Part shown: in pieces, positions 46,080-64,000 of the stretch
How the letters are laid out: every line of letters starts with the position of its first letter
Position numbering within the stretch: position 1 is the first letter of the stretch
DNA from: Sarcophilus harrisii
Taxonomy: Eukaryota; Chordata; Mammalia; Dasyuromorphia; Dasyuridae
Length of the DNA: 64,000 nucleotides
Direction: 5' to 3'
NCBI RefSeq assembly: GCF_902635505.1
Contig: NC_045429.1
Coordinates: 464,521,359 to 464,585,358 of the forward strand
Position numbers and translations under genes: made by a program
Notes under the pieces: generated by a model
Databases searched by the model: none
What the model saw: only the letters and a program-made list of their open reading frames with translations
What the model was told of the DNA's origin: nothing

Positions 46080-47650
46080 TGGAACAAAAAAAGAGAAAAG
46101 GGCATCTCTCAACATGAGTGTTCTGTGTGATTCCCCCTCCTTCCTTTTCTCCAGAGAACTGTATTCCCCTCTCAGTTCTTGTCTAACCTCTACCTCCCCT
46201 CTCCCTATTTAGAAGCCTCCCATCAAGGATGCAAATCAATCAGAGATGAGGGAGAAATTGGGAGTTTGCTTCAGTTCTTCTCCTTTCTGTTTACCTCTTC
46301 AAACTTGCTCTTGCCCTAATCTTCTTGGGGCTTTTATCTCTTTGTGACCCTTCTCTATCCTGGGGTAGCCTTTTCCCCCCCTATAGGTTAGTTTGCTTTT
46401 AATAATAACTCCCGAATATGGAGCAATTTAATTCATTATTATTTCCTTGGTAGTTTTGCATCATTATCATAATAGCTGACATTTATGAATGCTTCAAATG
46501 TGAAAGACTGACTTGATGGATCATAGCTGAGAGGTGTCATTCATTCAAATCTCTTTTGGTCCTCTATTTTATTTTTGATGCTTTTGGACTAGTTTCCCAG
46601 TATACCGTATCGCTACCTCCCACCCTGCTTATTTTTACCTGGTAACAAGGGGCAAAAAGGGTTAAATAAGACCAGCCCCCACAGCACCCTGCTCTGGAAA
46701 CTTGTGTAGCATTCATGACTCACAGGCCCCCCACCTTCACTCCCCACTCCTTGTAGGTCAGTTTGTTCTACTGCCCTCTGGTGTCTACTCCAAGCCTAAG
46801 AAATAGAATCGAACTTCTCCTTTCATAGAAATTAATTTCACTGACTTCTCTGACTTACTCCAAATTCTCCAAATGGCTGAAAGAATTTATTGCTCTAACC
46901 ACAACAATGACCTCTGTTACATAGTTAGTTTGCAAAACATTTCAGATAGATATATATATCCCATGATTTGCTCAAACACAGTAACAATGTATCTGTGTGT
47001 CTGCCTTCCCTTATTTTACACTCTTGATCACTCTGTGAGAATTGGAGGTTTGGTTTCCACAGGGTTATGGAAATTAAATTGCAGGGATGAAGAGAGATGA
47101 AACTTAAATCAGCAAGGTGGAAGCCTAGGAGATGGAGGCTGGGACTCAGAACAAAGGGAAAAAAAACTAATTGAGATGAGGACTTAGAATAAGAATTGAA
47201 ACACTTTGCAAAATGTAACCAAAGATGGAAACTTAGAACTAGAAACATCCTGTAAAATAGAATTCAAGGTGGGGGTTTAAAAGGAAGGTGCGGTGATGTG
47301 ATCGGAGGGGGAGACTTGGACTCAGATGGGAGAATTAGACTCTTCAAAGAGGCCATAACCTTTACAACACTCAGCCAATAGGGAGTCAAGGGAAGGACTC
47401 GACTATGTCAAATAAGGTGAAGACCAAGGGAGAAGGAATAATGCAATGGGAGAAAGAGAGGAGGGGAGATTCACATTCAGTGGGGGGAGTATAGGAGGTT
47501 ATGATAATCTATAGTTCTCAGTCAATGGGGGATGGGGCATGGGGCAGAGATTTGCATTTCTGGTATTAAAAAAATTGTTTCTATTCTCAGCATACCCACT
47601 TGTGCTGTTGTGTAATTAATTAAAACTTTTTATATCTCCCCCCCCAAGTC
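46080..47650. other. Intergenic, possible old LTR-derived sequence
   Basis: No gene seen. The right part (about 47100-47640) is purine-rich and ends in ATTAATTAAAACTTTT, which could be an old LTR, but no diagnostic block was recognised. Confidence 0.35.
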
Positions 47651-47709
47651 CAATGAAGTTATTCCTCACAATTGCCACTTTGAGATGTGTGAGTTGGAAC
47701 CTCTGATCT

Positions 47710-47890
47710 AAATCGGTGAATAGACACTAGGTTTGAAGTCAAATCCTCAGACATTTCCTATCTGTGTGAATGTGGACAAGTCACTCAATCTTTGTCTCAG
47801 CTTCCTCACCCATAAGATGGGGATAATAGTAGCATGTACTTCTTAGAGATTTTGTGAGATTCAAATGTGATCATAGCTGTTCTTATTATT
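47710..47890 (+). mobile_element. MIR SINE, plus orientation
   Basis: GTTTGAAGTCAAATCCTCAG, CTGTGTGAATGTGGACAAGTC, TCAGCTTCCTCACCC and ATAAGATGGGGATAATAG follow the MIR consensus order. Confidence 0.75.
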
Positions 47891-48019
47891 ATTGTCCAAA
47901 TAGTTATTATTATAATTATTATTAAACTTATTCTCTTATTATTAATGATTCAGAGTAATTTTCCTCAAATAATTCTTCCTCATTTGCATAGGTTCCTTTA
48001 AAGCAGGTAGTCCTACTGG

Positions 48020-48425
48020 GAACTCTGGACCAGCTTGTGGGATGGACCAGTTTATTCTCAAGAATTGTTAAAATGAGCCCATCTTGTTTCTATTATCAAC
48101 CATGATGGGAGCTCAAGTTTTTCCAGACTGTCTTGATTAGCACATATGAGACAACCTTGATTAGAACTCAATTTTTTCGGACTGTCTTTGAGACAATCTT
48201 ATCATCTCATTATACATCCTTGTTACTCTCTAGATCTTGCCCCCCTCCATCTCCTCTGAGACTTTAAAAGTCATATCCCCCCATAAGCAAGTTGCTCACT
48301 CATTATGACTCTGCCTTGTCTAGTTGTATTTGTTTGAGCCCGTGAGCTATTTCACATAATAAATGGCACACCGTTATAATCTGTGATGAAAGTCTTCTTT
48401 CTGTCACTCTGTTTCATAAATTGAT
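48020..48425 (+). mobile_element. ERV LTR-like fossil, plus orientation
   Basis: Ends with a CATAATAAATGG poly(A)-like signal at 48358-48363 and a U5-like GTCTTCTTTCTGTCAC stretch. Two repeats of TTTTCAGACTGTCTTGA type lie inside. Old; family uncertain. Confidence 0.45.
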
Positions 48426-48479
48426 TTCATATGATCACTTCTGGTGCTTTTAATTTTCACTTCAGTCCTTTTATAAAAG

Positions 48480-49115
48480 CTCACCATGGAGCCGGACTAG
48501 TACATATTGTAGCTGAGTCTGCTTCATGTTAAGGTGAGGGAACCTTGATGTAATTTAATTTTTTGGGGGGGGAGATAGCAATAATTTTAAGGTCCCCTGA
48601 CTTTAGGGGGCTTCTGTTCTAATAATCTGTCAGTGATTCTAAATCTTCTGACTTTAGAATCTGTGAACCTGAGGCATTTAGGGTTAGGGTTCGGGTTGCT
48701 ATTGTTCTATCAATGATTGTAAAAGTCTTCTGGCCTAGGAATATCATAAAATTTCTTCCCTTGAACTTCAGGAAAGATATATTGGTGATCCTGAGACTCT
48801 CTAACCTTCGAATACTATTATTCTAACAATTTTGTCCGTCAGTGATTCTAAAGTGTTCTGGCTTTAGGATAGTCCTAGGCTTGCTGGTCAGTACTAACCA
48901 AATCCCTGAAAGCACTCCTCAGTTCTATCCCTAGATCATAAAATTAGCATATCAGTATCATGAACTGGATAAAGGTGTCTCCTTGATAAATTCTCTTGGA
49001 CTTTAGCCCACTTCAATTGGTGATACAATAAACTTTGCCCTTTGACTTGGATATGGGTCAAGCCTGCAAATCCTTTTGAGATACCTCAATACCAGAATGT
49101 GACTCCAACCTTTTG
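48480..49115 (+). mobile_element. ERV LTR fossil (family B), plus orientation
   Basis: GATACAATAAACTTTGCCC and GACTTGGATATGGGTCAAGC match the minus-strand copy at 44990-45420 (reverse-complemented). The 5' edge is uncertain. Confidence 0.55.
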
Positions 49116-49134
49116 TAGTCCCTTCCCAACTCCT

Positions 49135-49250
49135 CCAACTCCTCCTCCTTCTCCTCCTCCTCCTCCTCCTCCTCCTCCTCCTTCTTCTCCTCCTTCTCCT
49201 CCTTCTCCTCCTTCTCCTTCTTCCTCCACCTTCTCTTCCTCCTCTTCCTT
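49135..49250. repeat. (CTC)n trinucleotide-type repeat
   Basis: Run of CCTCCTCCTTCTCC units. It gives Pro/Ser frames on plus and Glu/Lys frames on minus that are not genes. Confidence 0.93.
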
Positions 49251-49599
49251 AATTCCATATTCCAGAAGTCATGAATCTCCACCCTTCATTACATAGCCAG
49301 TCCCTGCTCCCAAGGAGCTTCCATTCTAGAAGGGGGAAGATAACTGAGGAAGGCTGGGGGCAAAGAACAAAAGATTCTTTTCAAATCTCAGCCCCTATTG
49401 CAAAAGTCAGTCCCTGCCCCCAAAGAGCTTACATTCTTTGGGGGGGAGATTATTATTCCTTGATGTCCTTGGGGGTTTCAGTTTTCTAATTTCAGTTTCA
49501 TTTCTCAAATTTAATTTCCGTAACTGTAGAAAACAAAGGTCCATTATTTCTCACCAGTGCTTCCACTTGTAGCAATGGAATCTTAGCTTGCTCCAGCTC

Positions 49600-49985
49600 C
49601 CAAAACCTGAGTCCACAAAAGGACCTTTTCCCTTGCATATTTAACTAGTATATCCTGACTCTAGGGCAAAAGGATTTTCCCATGTATGTCATATCTGAGA
49701 TGTATCTAATAACAGGGATTTTCCCCATGTTCATTTTAGCTGAGGTTGTCCAATTTTCCTGTTCTCTCATTCTCCCTGCTCTCCCTAACCTCTCCCCTTA
49801 CTCTGCTGGGGGACCTGTCTCCCTTAAGAAGAAGGCCCCCAAGTACATTACCCTTTGTCCTAAGTAAATGCCCAAATAAATGCTCTTACTTGATTTGGAG
49901 ATGTTTTGAGCCTAAATTCTTTCAGAGATGACACTGCAACCCACAACCTGCTACCCCAACTTTTTGGCATACCCCAACAGTATGA
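49600..49985 (+). mobile_element. ERV LTR-like fossil, plus orientation
   Basis: CCCAAATAAATGCTC (poly(A) signal near 49874), then a U5-like region ending in TGCTACCCCAACTTTTTGG. Similar to family B but more diverged. Confidence 0.5.
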
Positions 49986-50484
49986 CACTGATTTAAAGTG
50001 TAAAAAAACTAGTAATGAATAGAAGATTTAGGGGAGGGAGAGCTCCCCCAAAAGAGAACTTGAAATGAAGTGCCCCTTCCCCTTCCAATGTTTTCTCTAA
50101 TTATCACCTTAGAGTAATAAGGATCCTTAGAGTAATAAGGGAGACTTCATTTGCCCAAGAGCCTAGAGGGAGCCCCATTCACCTCTTAACATGACTGAGG
50201 CTAAACTCACCCAGGGTCCACATCTTGAAGACTTGCAGACTATGAGAGCTTCTTGGGGAAACCTTACCTTGCAGAGGAAGTAACAGAGACCCAAGATTAG
50301 TTTGTGTCCAAGCTAGGCCAGAGGTGTTGGGCGAGGGGAATGGTTTTTCTGGAGTAGAGCCTCAAGATTCAGGAGGAGCTGTGAAGCAGGGAGAAAAGCC
50401 TCCTGTTTTTCCAGATCTCAAGCTCTCCCTCTGTTTCCATTACTCATTACTCCTAGAAAAGCTTAAGCATTTTGTGAGGACAAA

Positions 50485-51140
50485 GTTTTTATTTTTTTCC
50501 TTTTTCTTTTTAAATTAAAGCTTTTTATTTGCAAAACATATGCATGGGTAATTTTTAAACATTAACCCTTGCAAAATCTTCTGTTCTAAATTATTCCTTC
50601 CTTCTCCCCATCCTCTCCCCTAGATGGCAGGTAATCCAAAACACATTAAATATGTTAAATCCAATAAATATATACATATTTATATAGTTATCTTGCTGCA
50701 CAAGAAAAATCTGATCAAGAAAGAAGAAAACTGAGAAAGAAAACAAAATGCAAGCAAACAACAGAAAGAGTGAAAATGTTATGTTGTGATCCACACTCAC
50801 TCTCTCTGGATGTAGATGGCTCTCTTCACCAGATTATTGGAACTGATCTGAATCATCTCATTGTTGAAAAGAACCACATCCATCAAAATTGATTATTGTA
50901 TAATCTTATTGTTGCTGTGTACAATGATCTCCTGGTTCTGCTCATTTCACTCAGCATCAGTTCATGTAAGTCTCTTCAAGTTTCTCTGAAATCATCCTGC
51001 TGATCATTTCTTATAGAATAAATTCCATAACATCCATATACCATAACTTATTCAGCCATTCTCCAAGTGATGGGTATCCACTCAGTTTCCAGTTTCTTGT
51101 CACTATAAAAAGGGCTGCCACATGTGGGTCCCTTTCATGA
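50485..51140 (-). mobile_element. LINE-1 3' end, minus orientation
   Basis: Reverse complement of the same 3' region as at 2147-3136. Shared blocks include TGATGCTGAGTGAAATGAGC, ATTTCTTACAG-type joins and CTAGGGGAGAGG near the tail. A T-rich run at left is the A tail. Confidence 0.75.
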
Positions 51141-51419
51141 GGACAAACTTTTGAGGGAAAAAATGTTTCCAAGGTTGGGGGGGAGGCAGAGGTTCCCTCC
51201 CTGGCATTGACTGGTTCCGCTCAAGTGCCTCCCACTCATCCTCTCCCAGTATAGAAAATACTGAAGCCCAGAGAGGTTAAGACAAAGTGTTCCAAGTAGT
51301 GAATTGTCTAGCCAAGATTCCAAGTTGCCTCCTCTCTCTCTCTGATCACCATCTGTCCTCCCACGAGCCTCCCACTTTGCTTGCTTAGTACACTCCAGCT
51401 CCTTTAGAACAAAGCAGAT

Positions 51420-51865
51420 ATCCATCACCTGGGCAACCATTGAACACATTGTGGCCCAGGAAAGTAATGAAATGATTCCCTTCTTATTGGAATGAATTCG
51501 GTTATTAAAAAACAAAAGCAATGAATATTGTGGATACAGAGAAGCATGGCAAGTTTTATGCAAATGATGCAGAGCCAAGAAAACAACATACAGAAACAAT
51601 TCCAGTAATGTCAATGGAAACAGCCACCTCCACCAAACAATCGAGAGTGAACCCTGCAAAATGATGAAGAATAAACATGGCTCCAAAGAAGAGAATGAGA
51701 ACCCCTCACTTCATTTCTCTGCAAATGCAGAAGTTTTAGAGGTTTGGGACATATTTTTAGATTTTTTTTTTTTTTTAATAGAATGATTGTTTTTTTGCTG
51801 ATTTTTTTCCTTTTTTCTCTTTCTTTTATAAAATTTTGAGTTATAAGGAATAGCTTTCTGGAAAG
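51420..51865 (+). mobile_element. LINE-1 3' fragment, plus orientation
   Basis: CAGAGAAGCATGGCAAG, ATGCAGAGCCAAGAAAACAA and AATGTCAATGGAAAC resemble a second marsupial L1 3' subfamily. It ends in T/A-rich DNA near 51760-51860. Confidence 0.5.
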
Positions 51866-52409
51866 GAATAAAGAAAAGGCAGGGGCAATGTAAAACCCAA
51901 AAAGTAGTTTAATTTTATTTTAAAATAACAGTGTTGCTACAAACATTTTCTTACATATGGCAGTTTTATTACCCAGCAGTAGGATAAATTAATCAAAGGG
52001 TTATACAATTACTTTCCTACCTAATTCTAAATGATTTTCCACAATGCCTGGCCCATTTTTCATGTCCACCAACAGAATATTAGGAGACTAGCTTTTCCCC
52101 CAATGATTCAAACCCTCAGTACAGAGTATTGTCATCATCATGAATCTGATGAGTATGAGATGCCAATTTAGAGGTATTTGGGTAAGAATTTCTTTTATTT
52201 GCTAACAGTGATCTTCTGTATAATCTATAGTTTGCATTTTATTCTTTAGGAAGTGTTTGTTTAACAATTTCTTTACTAGAATATGAGTTTGGGTCATACA
52301 CATAGATATGCCCAATCCCTATAAATCTTCTGAGATAACCATTATAAGGAATCCCCCATTCACTTATTCTGGTTCCAATGGCATTCTTTATATAATTTAA
52401 AAACGTTTA

Positions 52410-52905
52410 AGTGTTTGGATCCTACCACTGGGGGCAGCCAGGGGTCTTACCGTTACTGGTCTTCAGAGTACTACTGGACACGGCCAGCTGTGTTATTGAG
52501 AAGAATAGTCAGAAGCCAGAGGAGTGGGAAAGAGAAGACAGCTTTATTACCAATCAGTTGCATATTCAGGAACTCCTCTCCTTGCCTCTCTGCCTGCCTC
52601 CTTTTTTATACCTTATAGTTCTCACTGCCACTAAAGAATTATAGCCAAGTTAAAGTTGGTGAGGGTCTCCTCAGATCCCATGCTCACTCCTCTGCATTCA
52701 TTACCTGTCAAGGTATTCTCATGCATGACAGCAAACACTCTGAAGTCCTCAGCAACGGTCAATGATCATAGTCTCAGTTTGTTGGAAAATAGGCCCTGAG
52801 TACATGCACAATGAGGTCCTGCCTGTACCCCTTCTTATTCAATGCTGTTATCCATCAACCTGATAAATTGACCTTGCACTACCCCAGCCTGGTATTTTCT
52901 TATTT
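52410..52905 (-). mobile_element. ERV LTR-like fossil, minus orientation, inside LINE-1
   Basis: On the minus strand, GGTAATAAAGCTGTCTTC holds the poly(A) signal. The flanks return to L1-like sequence on the left. Old solo LTR; family uncertain. Confidence 0.5.
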
Positions 52906-52959
52906 TTTCAGGCTAAGCTTTCAGAAAGGCCCCTAACATACAAGTAATTGAAAAGGTTT

Positions 52960-53510
52960 CTTTAATTTTTTCAAGTCAACTCTTCTCCTTGTTCAATCAT
53001 GAATACTTCCCCTGGCCATAGTGAACACCTTGATAGGGTCATCATCAATGAAGTCTGACTCCTAACCATCATTCCATTGGAAGTATTCTCATGGCCTTTT
53101 TTCAATCTCCTGCAGCCTTGGACATTTGGAACCTATATCACACTTCTTCATACTCCTAACCTTGATTGTTCTTTTTTCTAGATTTTGGGATAAATAGTCA
53201 TTTTTCCTGGTTTACCCTACTTATCTCACTACTTCCAAGTCTCCCACAGAGTTCTGACTTGGGTCTTCCTTTCTCCTTCCTCTTTTTTGGGGTCCTATTT
53301 CATTTGGTGACCTCATCAGCTCCTATGAATTCAACTATTATCTCTATGATTCTCAGATCTACTCATCTAGCCTTAATCTCTCTTCTGACCTCTAGTCTTG
53401 CATCTCCCACTACCTACTAGACATCTCAAACTGGTAATCTCTTTCTAACTTCCCCAATACAATCAAGGGCACCATCATTCTCCAAGTCACTGAGATTCAG
53501 AACCCCAGTA
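52960..53510 (+). mobile_element. LINE-2-like fragment
   Basis: CCTATGAATTCAACTATTATCTC, CTCAGATCTACTCATC and CTAGACATCTCAAACTGG parallel the L2 blocks at 17.65-17.80 and 44.16-44.33 kb. Confidence 0.55.
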
Positions 53511-55019
53511 TTATTTTCTGTTCCTTCCTTGCACTGACTCCTCTATGAAACACTTTCATTATTTCTTGTGGCACAATATTTTTATATCCACATATAATTT
53601 GTTTAAAAACCTTCCCCTTCCTCATCCTCTTAGTTTCCAATTCTTTGCCACCACAAAAGAGCTGATATGAATATTTTTGTATGGTACAGGACATTTTTCT
53701 CTTTCTGCCAACAGTTCAGTAGTATGCTTTCCTTCCTGTAGCTCCATCAACATTTGTTATTTTCCTCTTTTGTCATCTTTGTTAGTCTTACAAGTATGGT
53801 GTGATAAGTTGGTTTAATATTTCTATAATTATTGAGATCATTTTTTTCCATATTTGGTAAAGTTTAGATTTTTCCTTGTGAAAACTGTTTATATTCTTTG
53901 ACTTTTTAGCTATTGGAGAATGACTTTTAGTCTTATAAGCTTGAATCAGTTTATTTCTCTTAAACTAAGAGATCTTTATTAATGAAATTTGCTGTGAAGA
54001 TTCTTTTTACCCAGTTAAGTTTTCCCTTCTAATTTTAAGTATATTAGTTTTGAAAAAACTTTTAAATTTTATAATATCAAAATTGTCTAATTCCTGTGGT
54101 CTTATCCTATGTTTAATCACAAAGTCTTCCATTTTCCATAATTTCTTCCTTGCACCTATAATCTGAATTTTTAGATGTAAGTCACATATGCATTTGGAGT
54201 TTATCGTAGAAGGCAGTGGTCTAATTCTAATTTCTGCCAGATCATTGTCTAATTTTCTTAGTAGTTTTTATCAGTCTTTTCCCAAATGGGATCTTTGGAT
54301 TTATCAAATATTGGATTTTTTCCACTTGTTGTACACTTAATTTATTCTGTTGCTCAATACTGTTTATTAACTAGCTTCAAATTAGTTTAGTGATTACTGC
54401 TCTGTAGTATAATTAGAAAACTCGTACTTATAGATCTGTTGCCTTCCTTCCCACTATTTTTTCATCAATACATTTGAGATTCTTGCCTTTTGTTCATGTT
54501 AGCAGACTATATTTTGTTAGTGGTGATGTTATTGAGTTTTTAAAAGTTCTCCAATGTATTCTTAAAATTTTTTTTAAAAAATACATATTGCTTTATGAAT
54601 CATGTTGGGAGAGAAAAAATAAGAACAAAAGGGAAAAACCATGGGAGAGGAAAAAAACAGAAAAAAGAAGTGAACATAATGAAATTAAACACTAAATTGT
54701 GGTCTTTTACTATAATATATTGTGTATCTAATCTATTTCACTATTCCACAGCATCAAACTGTTTTGATTACTGCTTTGTAAGTTATTAGAACATTTTTAA
54801 TAATTTCTCATATTCAATAGTTTCGCACGGAGCAAAAACAATCCCTTATATTCATGAACCAAGTTTTCAACCCACCATTTTGCCTCCAGATTTTTGCTGC
54901 CAAAAAGCTGATATGAATTTAATATTGTAGTTCATTTGCCAGATTGTGATATGCTATGTGCTAGAGCGTATTTAATCCTAGGTCAAAAAAAGCATTATCC
55001 ATTCTGGTTACATTTTTTT

Positions 55020-55405
55020 CCTCAACAAGGTCAACTCCTTTATATGACACCACCCCATCCCAATCCTCCCCAAGAACATTGTTATCATCTCTCCTGCCAC
55101 ACTTCCACCTTTTTCCATCTTCTGGCTCTTTACCTACTGTTGCTGTTCTTTTGCAGTGCAATAAATCTATTTTTGTAACTAATTCTCCTAGAAAGGACAT
55201 GTATCAATTATATTCATCACTTCTGACTGTCCAGAGCAAAACACTTGTCTGGAGTAATTATTTCATCAAATGTGTTGTCTTGTCCTATTATGATAGATCC
55301 TTGGGATCAGGAACTATGTTATTACTTCTAATTGTATCCACAGAACTTAGGCATAGGATCCAGCACATACTTACGGTTTAACAAATGCTGATTCATTCAT
55401 TGGGA
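55020..55405 (+). mobile_element. L2/MIR-type 3' end fragment
   Basis: CTTGGGATCAGGAACTATG, then CACAGAACTTAGGCATAGG and a GGTTTAACAAATGCTGATTC end, the L2/MIR tail order in diverged form. Confidence 0.5.
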
Positions 55406-55569
55406 GATGAAAACACATATTTTTGGTAAAATACTGACATTTAAGCATATCTTTGTATAAATGTGCAAGTTAACACATGTACTTAATTTTTTTTAAGCTC
55501 ATAGCTGTTTTTTTTTTTTTCAAGCTAGAAAAATAAATTCTGCATCTGTATGAATGCAACAACCCTATT

Positions 55570-56900
55570 TAATTTTTTTTTTTTTTTGGACAAAGAAACA
55601 AAAACTTCTAATGGATGGATTTAACACATTTCTCTTTTGAGGAAGAACTGTTTGATATTTCATACAGTATTTAAACCATGGTAGAATGCCTATCACTTTC
55701 TGCAATATGAATTCTCTGACATTGTATAAACTGTGCTGACATAAGGAACACCTTCCCAAATTCCTTACAATCACAGAACATTTAGGATAAATGCAGATTT
55801 CAGGCAAGTCCTCCATTTTGAAAGAAAGCCCTTTTGCATTTGTTATAATTTTTTTTAATAATTAAGCCATTTCATTTAGTTATTTAGCAATACAGTCAGA
55901 GGGAAGACTTTCCACATTTATAAAATTTCTCTCCAGAATTCTCTATTGTTACACTATTCTAATTTCAAGAAGGCCTGCCCACAGTTTTTTACATTAGGTT
56001 TCTTTCAAATGAATATTCTTGAAGACAAGAAAGTTTTGCATTTTAGGAAAAGATCTTTCCTTATTCCTGACACAATACTGTTTTCCTCCATTGTGACATT
56101 CATGATATGGCAACTCAGGGAACAGAGCACCTCCATTCATTTATTTATGATGTTATACTCAGTTACATTAATTAAATTATTTTTCACTCTAATTTCACAT
56201 TAAATATTTATAAGGTTTCTATCCAAAATGATACCACTGATGTTGGGATATCACTATGTGTTTAGGTTTCCTTACATTAAAAACATGTTCAGAAGAATTT
56301 CTCCTCTATGAATTCTATAATGTTAGGTAAACTATATCCTCACTTGCAAGGCCTTCCAACATTCATTTTCTGGTATAGAATAAGGAGATCTCTAAAGCAG
56401 ACTTCCCCAGTCTCTTTATGTTCATAAGGTTTTATTCCTATATATATTAATCTAATGTACAGATAGAAGGCCTTTATGGCTGAATGCCTCATAACATTGA
56501 TTATATTCATGAAGTTTCTCACCAATAAGAATTCTCTGATGTAAATTGAAGATATCACATTGAAAACCTTGACACAATTGAGTACATATCTAAGGTTACT
56601 ATCTATTGTAGGGTAATCTCTATACTTAGACTGAAGGACACCCAACACAGAATATATTTATAAAATTTTTTTTTCTCTATGGAGATTCTCATGTCAGTTA
56701 TTTCTTTACAAGAAGCCTTTTTCACAAGATTTCTCTCCAGTTTGAACTGTCTGATGCTACGTAGTTCACACACACACACACAAACACACACACACGCAAT
56801 TTTTTAACATTGATTCCTCTCATAAAGCTCTTCTCCAGTACAAAGGTTCTGCTGTTGCTGGATAAGTTGTGTATTCTCTTCAAAGGCCTTCTTATATTGA
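55570..56900 (-). pseudogene. Decayed zinc fingers downstream of the KRAB-ZNF stop
   Basis: Past the stop codon at 56901 the minus strand still shows finger-like pieces in shifted frames. Examples: YKKAFEENTQLIQ followed by CTGEELYE around 56800-56910, a TGVKPYEH-like linker near 56420, and HSLYNVREF with a KCSVIVRN-like block near 55690-55790. A CA microsatellite interrupts them at 56768-56798. The ancestral array was therefore longer and lost its 3' fingers after a frame change near 56905. As host-gene decay this is clear in outline; individual finger boundaries are not. Confidence 0.6.
56768..56798. repeat. (CA)n microsatellite
   Basis: ACACACACACACAAACACAC run within the decayed finger region just past the zinc-finger gene stop. 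Confidence 0.92.
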
Positions 56901-63410
<6,510 letters not shown>

Positions 63411-64000
63411 TCCCGAGTCCACAGAGCTCACTTCTCCTGGGGAGGCTGGAGGGGCAGGGCTGGGGAAGAGATCAGGTCATGAGGGGGTGGGTCTGCGGGG
63501 GTGGAAGGCCAACAGCCTCCCATCCCCCTCCTCATGGGAGAGCTGGGAAAGGGAGAAGCCCCCCCACCTCTAAGGAGAGTGGGGGTTAAGAACCCAGGGA
63601 GCCCCATCCCCCTGCTCATGGGAGAGCTGGGCAGCAGAAACAAGCCAGGAGTGGGACAACTTTTATGGGGGACCCCTTGGGCCCCTCCGGAGCCCTGCCC
63701 TGCAGGCGAGGGAGAGGCAAGTCTCTGCCCAGGGCTGCCAGGAGGGGAAAGGGGGAGAGCACCCCTGCAGGCTGAGTGAGCCCCAAGCGGGTTAGAGTCC
63801 CCACCCGGAGCCAGATCATGGGCAGGCTGGGGAGCTCCTCTGCCCCCACTGCTCCCAGAAAAGGGGGCTGAGCACAGGACTCCCACGACTACTTGAAAGG
63901 TCTATTGGACTAGTCTTGGGCATTTTGGCAGAGGGACTCTCCCTGGAGGCCCCCGTCACCCTCTGCCCGGGAGGGGGGAGGGGGCCATCCTCCCAGACAA
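63411..64000 (-). other. 5' flank of the KRAB-ZNF gene, with a short direct repeat
   Basis: GC-rich, probably 5' UTR, intron or promoter. Two near-identical copies of a 27-bp block (CATCCCCCT, CTCATGGGAGAGCTGGG) lie at 63521-63547 and 63605-63631, spaced 84 bp. No AIRE or other coding sequence was recognised. Confidence 0.45.

Larger units (their letters stand above)
51870..54960 (-). mobile_element. LINE-1 relic, minus orientation, interrupted
   Basis: Segments at 51870-52400 (reversed ORF2 tail, TCAAAGGGTTATACAATTAC and CCACAATGCCTGG) and 53545-54960 (reversed ORF2 middle, ATAGATCTGTTGCC and TTGATTACTGCTTTGTAAG) keep the order expected for one minus-strand L1. An LTR fossil and an L2 piece lie between. 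Only decayed protein can be read. Confidence 0.55.

Noticed and set aside
48675-48705. TTAGGGTTAGGGTT-like motifs here and near 39170, possible interstitial telomere repeats
   Set aside because: Only two or three imperfect units in each place, within L1 or LTR-like DNA; not a telomeric array.

Overview
The window is vertebrate nuclear DNA, almost certainly from a marsupial and probably an Australian one. The evidence is three intron-split genes with mammalian exon structures, tRNA-derived SINEs with a marsupial-type consensus, Mar1-like CORE-SINEs, marsupial-type LINE-1 3' ends, many L2/MIR relics and endogenous-retrovirus LTR fossils. The lineage call rests on remembered repeat consensus and was not checked by search. 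LAYOUT: 1-4.5 kb is upstream flank with L2/MIR scraps, one LINE-1 3' end and a GGAA microsatellite. 4.55-10.85 kb is CFAP410 (C21orf2, plus strand, 7 coding exons, 257 aa), whose first intron holds a 2.2 kb minisatellite. 10.85-15.8 kb holds SINEs and simple repeats and no recognised gene. 15.84-17.09 kb is a complete three-exon gamma-crystallin gene (minus strand, 175 aa) with a TATA box and a MAF-type element. 17.6-18.8 kb is an L2 relic. 19.67-37.02 kb is PFKL (minus strand, 22 coding exons, 788 aa), with a CpG-rich promoter at about 35.7-37.1 kb. 37.8-55.5 kb is a dense graveyard of LINE-1, L2, SINE and LTR fossils with nested insertions. 55.6-63.4 kb is a KRAB zinc-finger gene (minus strand, 877 aa) with exons for a start peptide, KRAB-A, KRAB-B and one large finger exon; decayed fingers continue past its stop. 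The CFAP410 and PFKL pair matches the human 21q22.3 neighbourhood (PFKL - C21orf2 - TRPM2, inverted here). Two things depart from my memory of the human map. A gamma-crystallin gene lies between CFAP410 and PFKL. The side of PFKL where AIRE is expected carries at least 27 kb of transposon-rich DNA and a KRAB zinc-finger gene. The genes do not form one pathway: ciliary protein, lens structural protein, glycolytic enzyme and transcriptional repressor. Exon boundaries were read by hand from splice sites and reading-frame continuity, and every coding-exon sum closes exactly in frame. No intact mobile element, tRNA, rRNA or CRISPR array was recognised.
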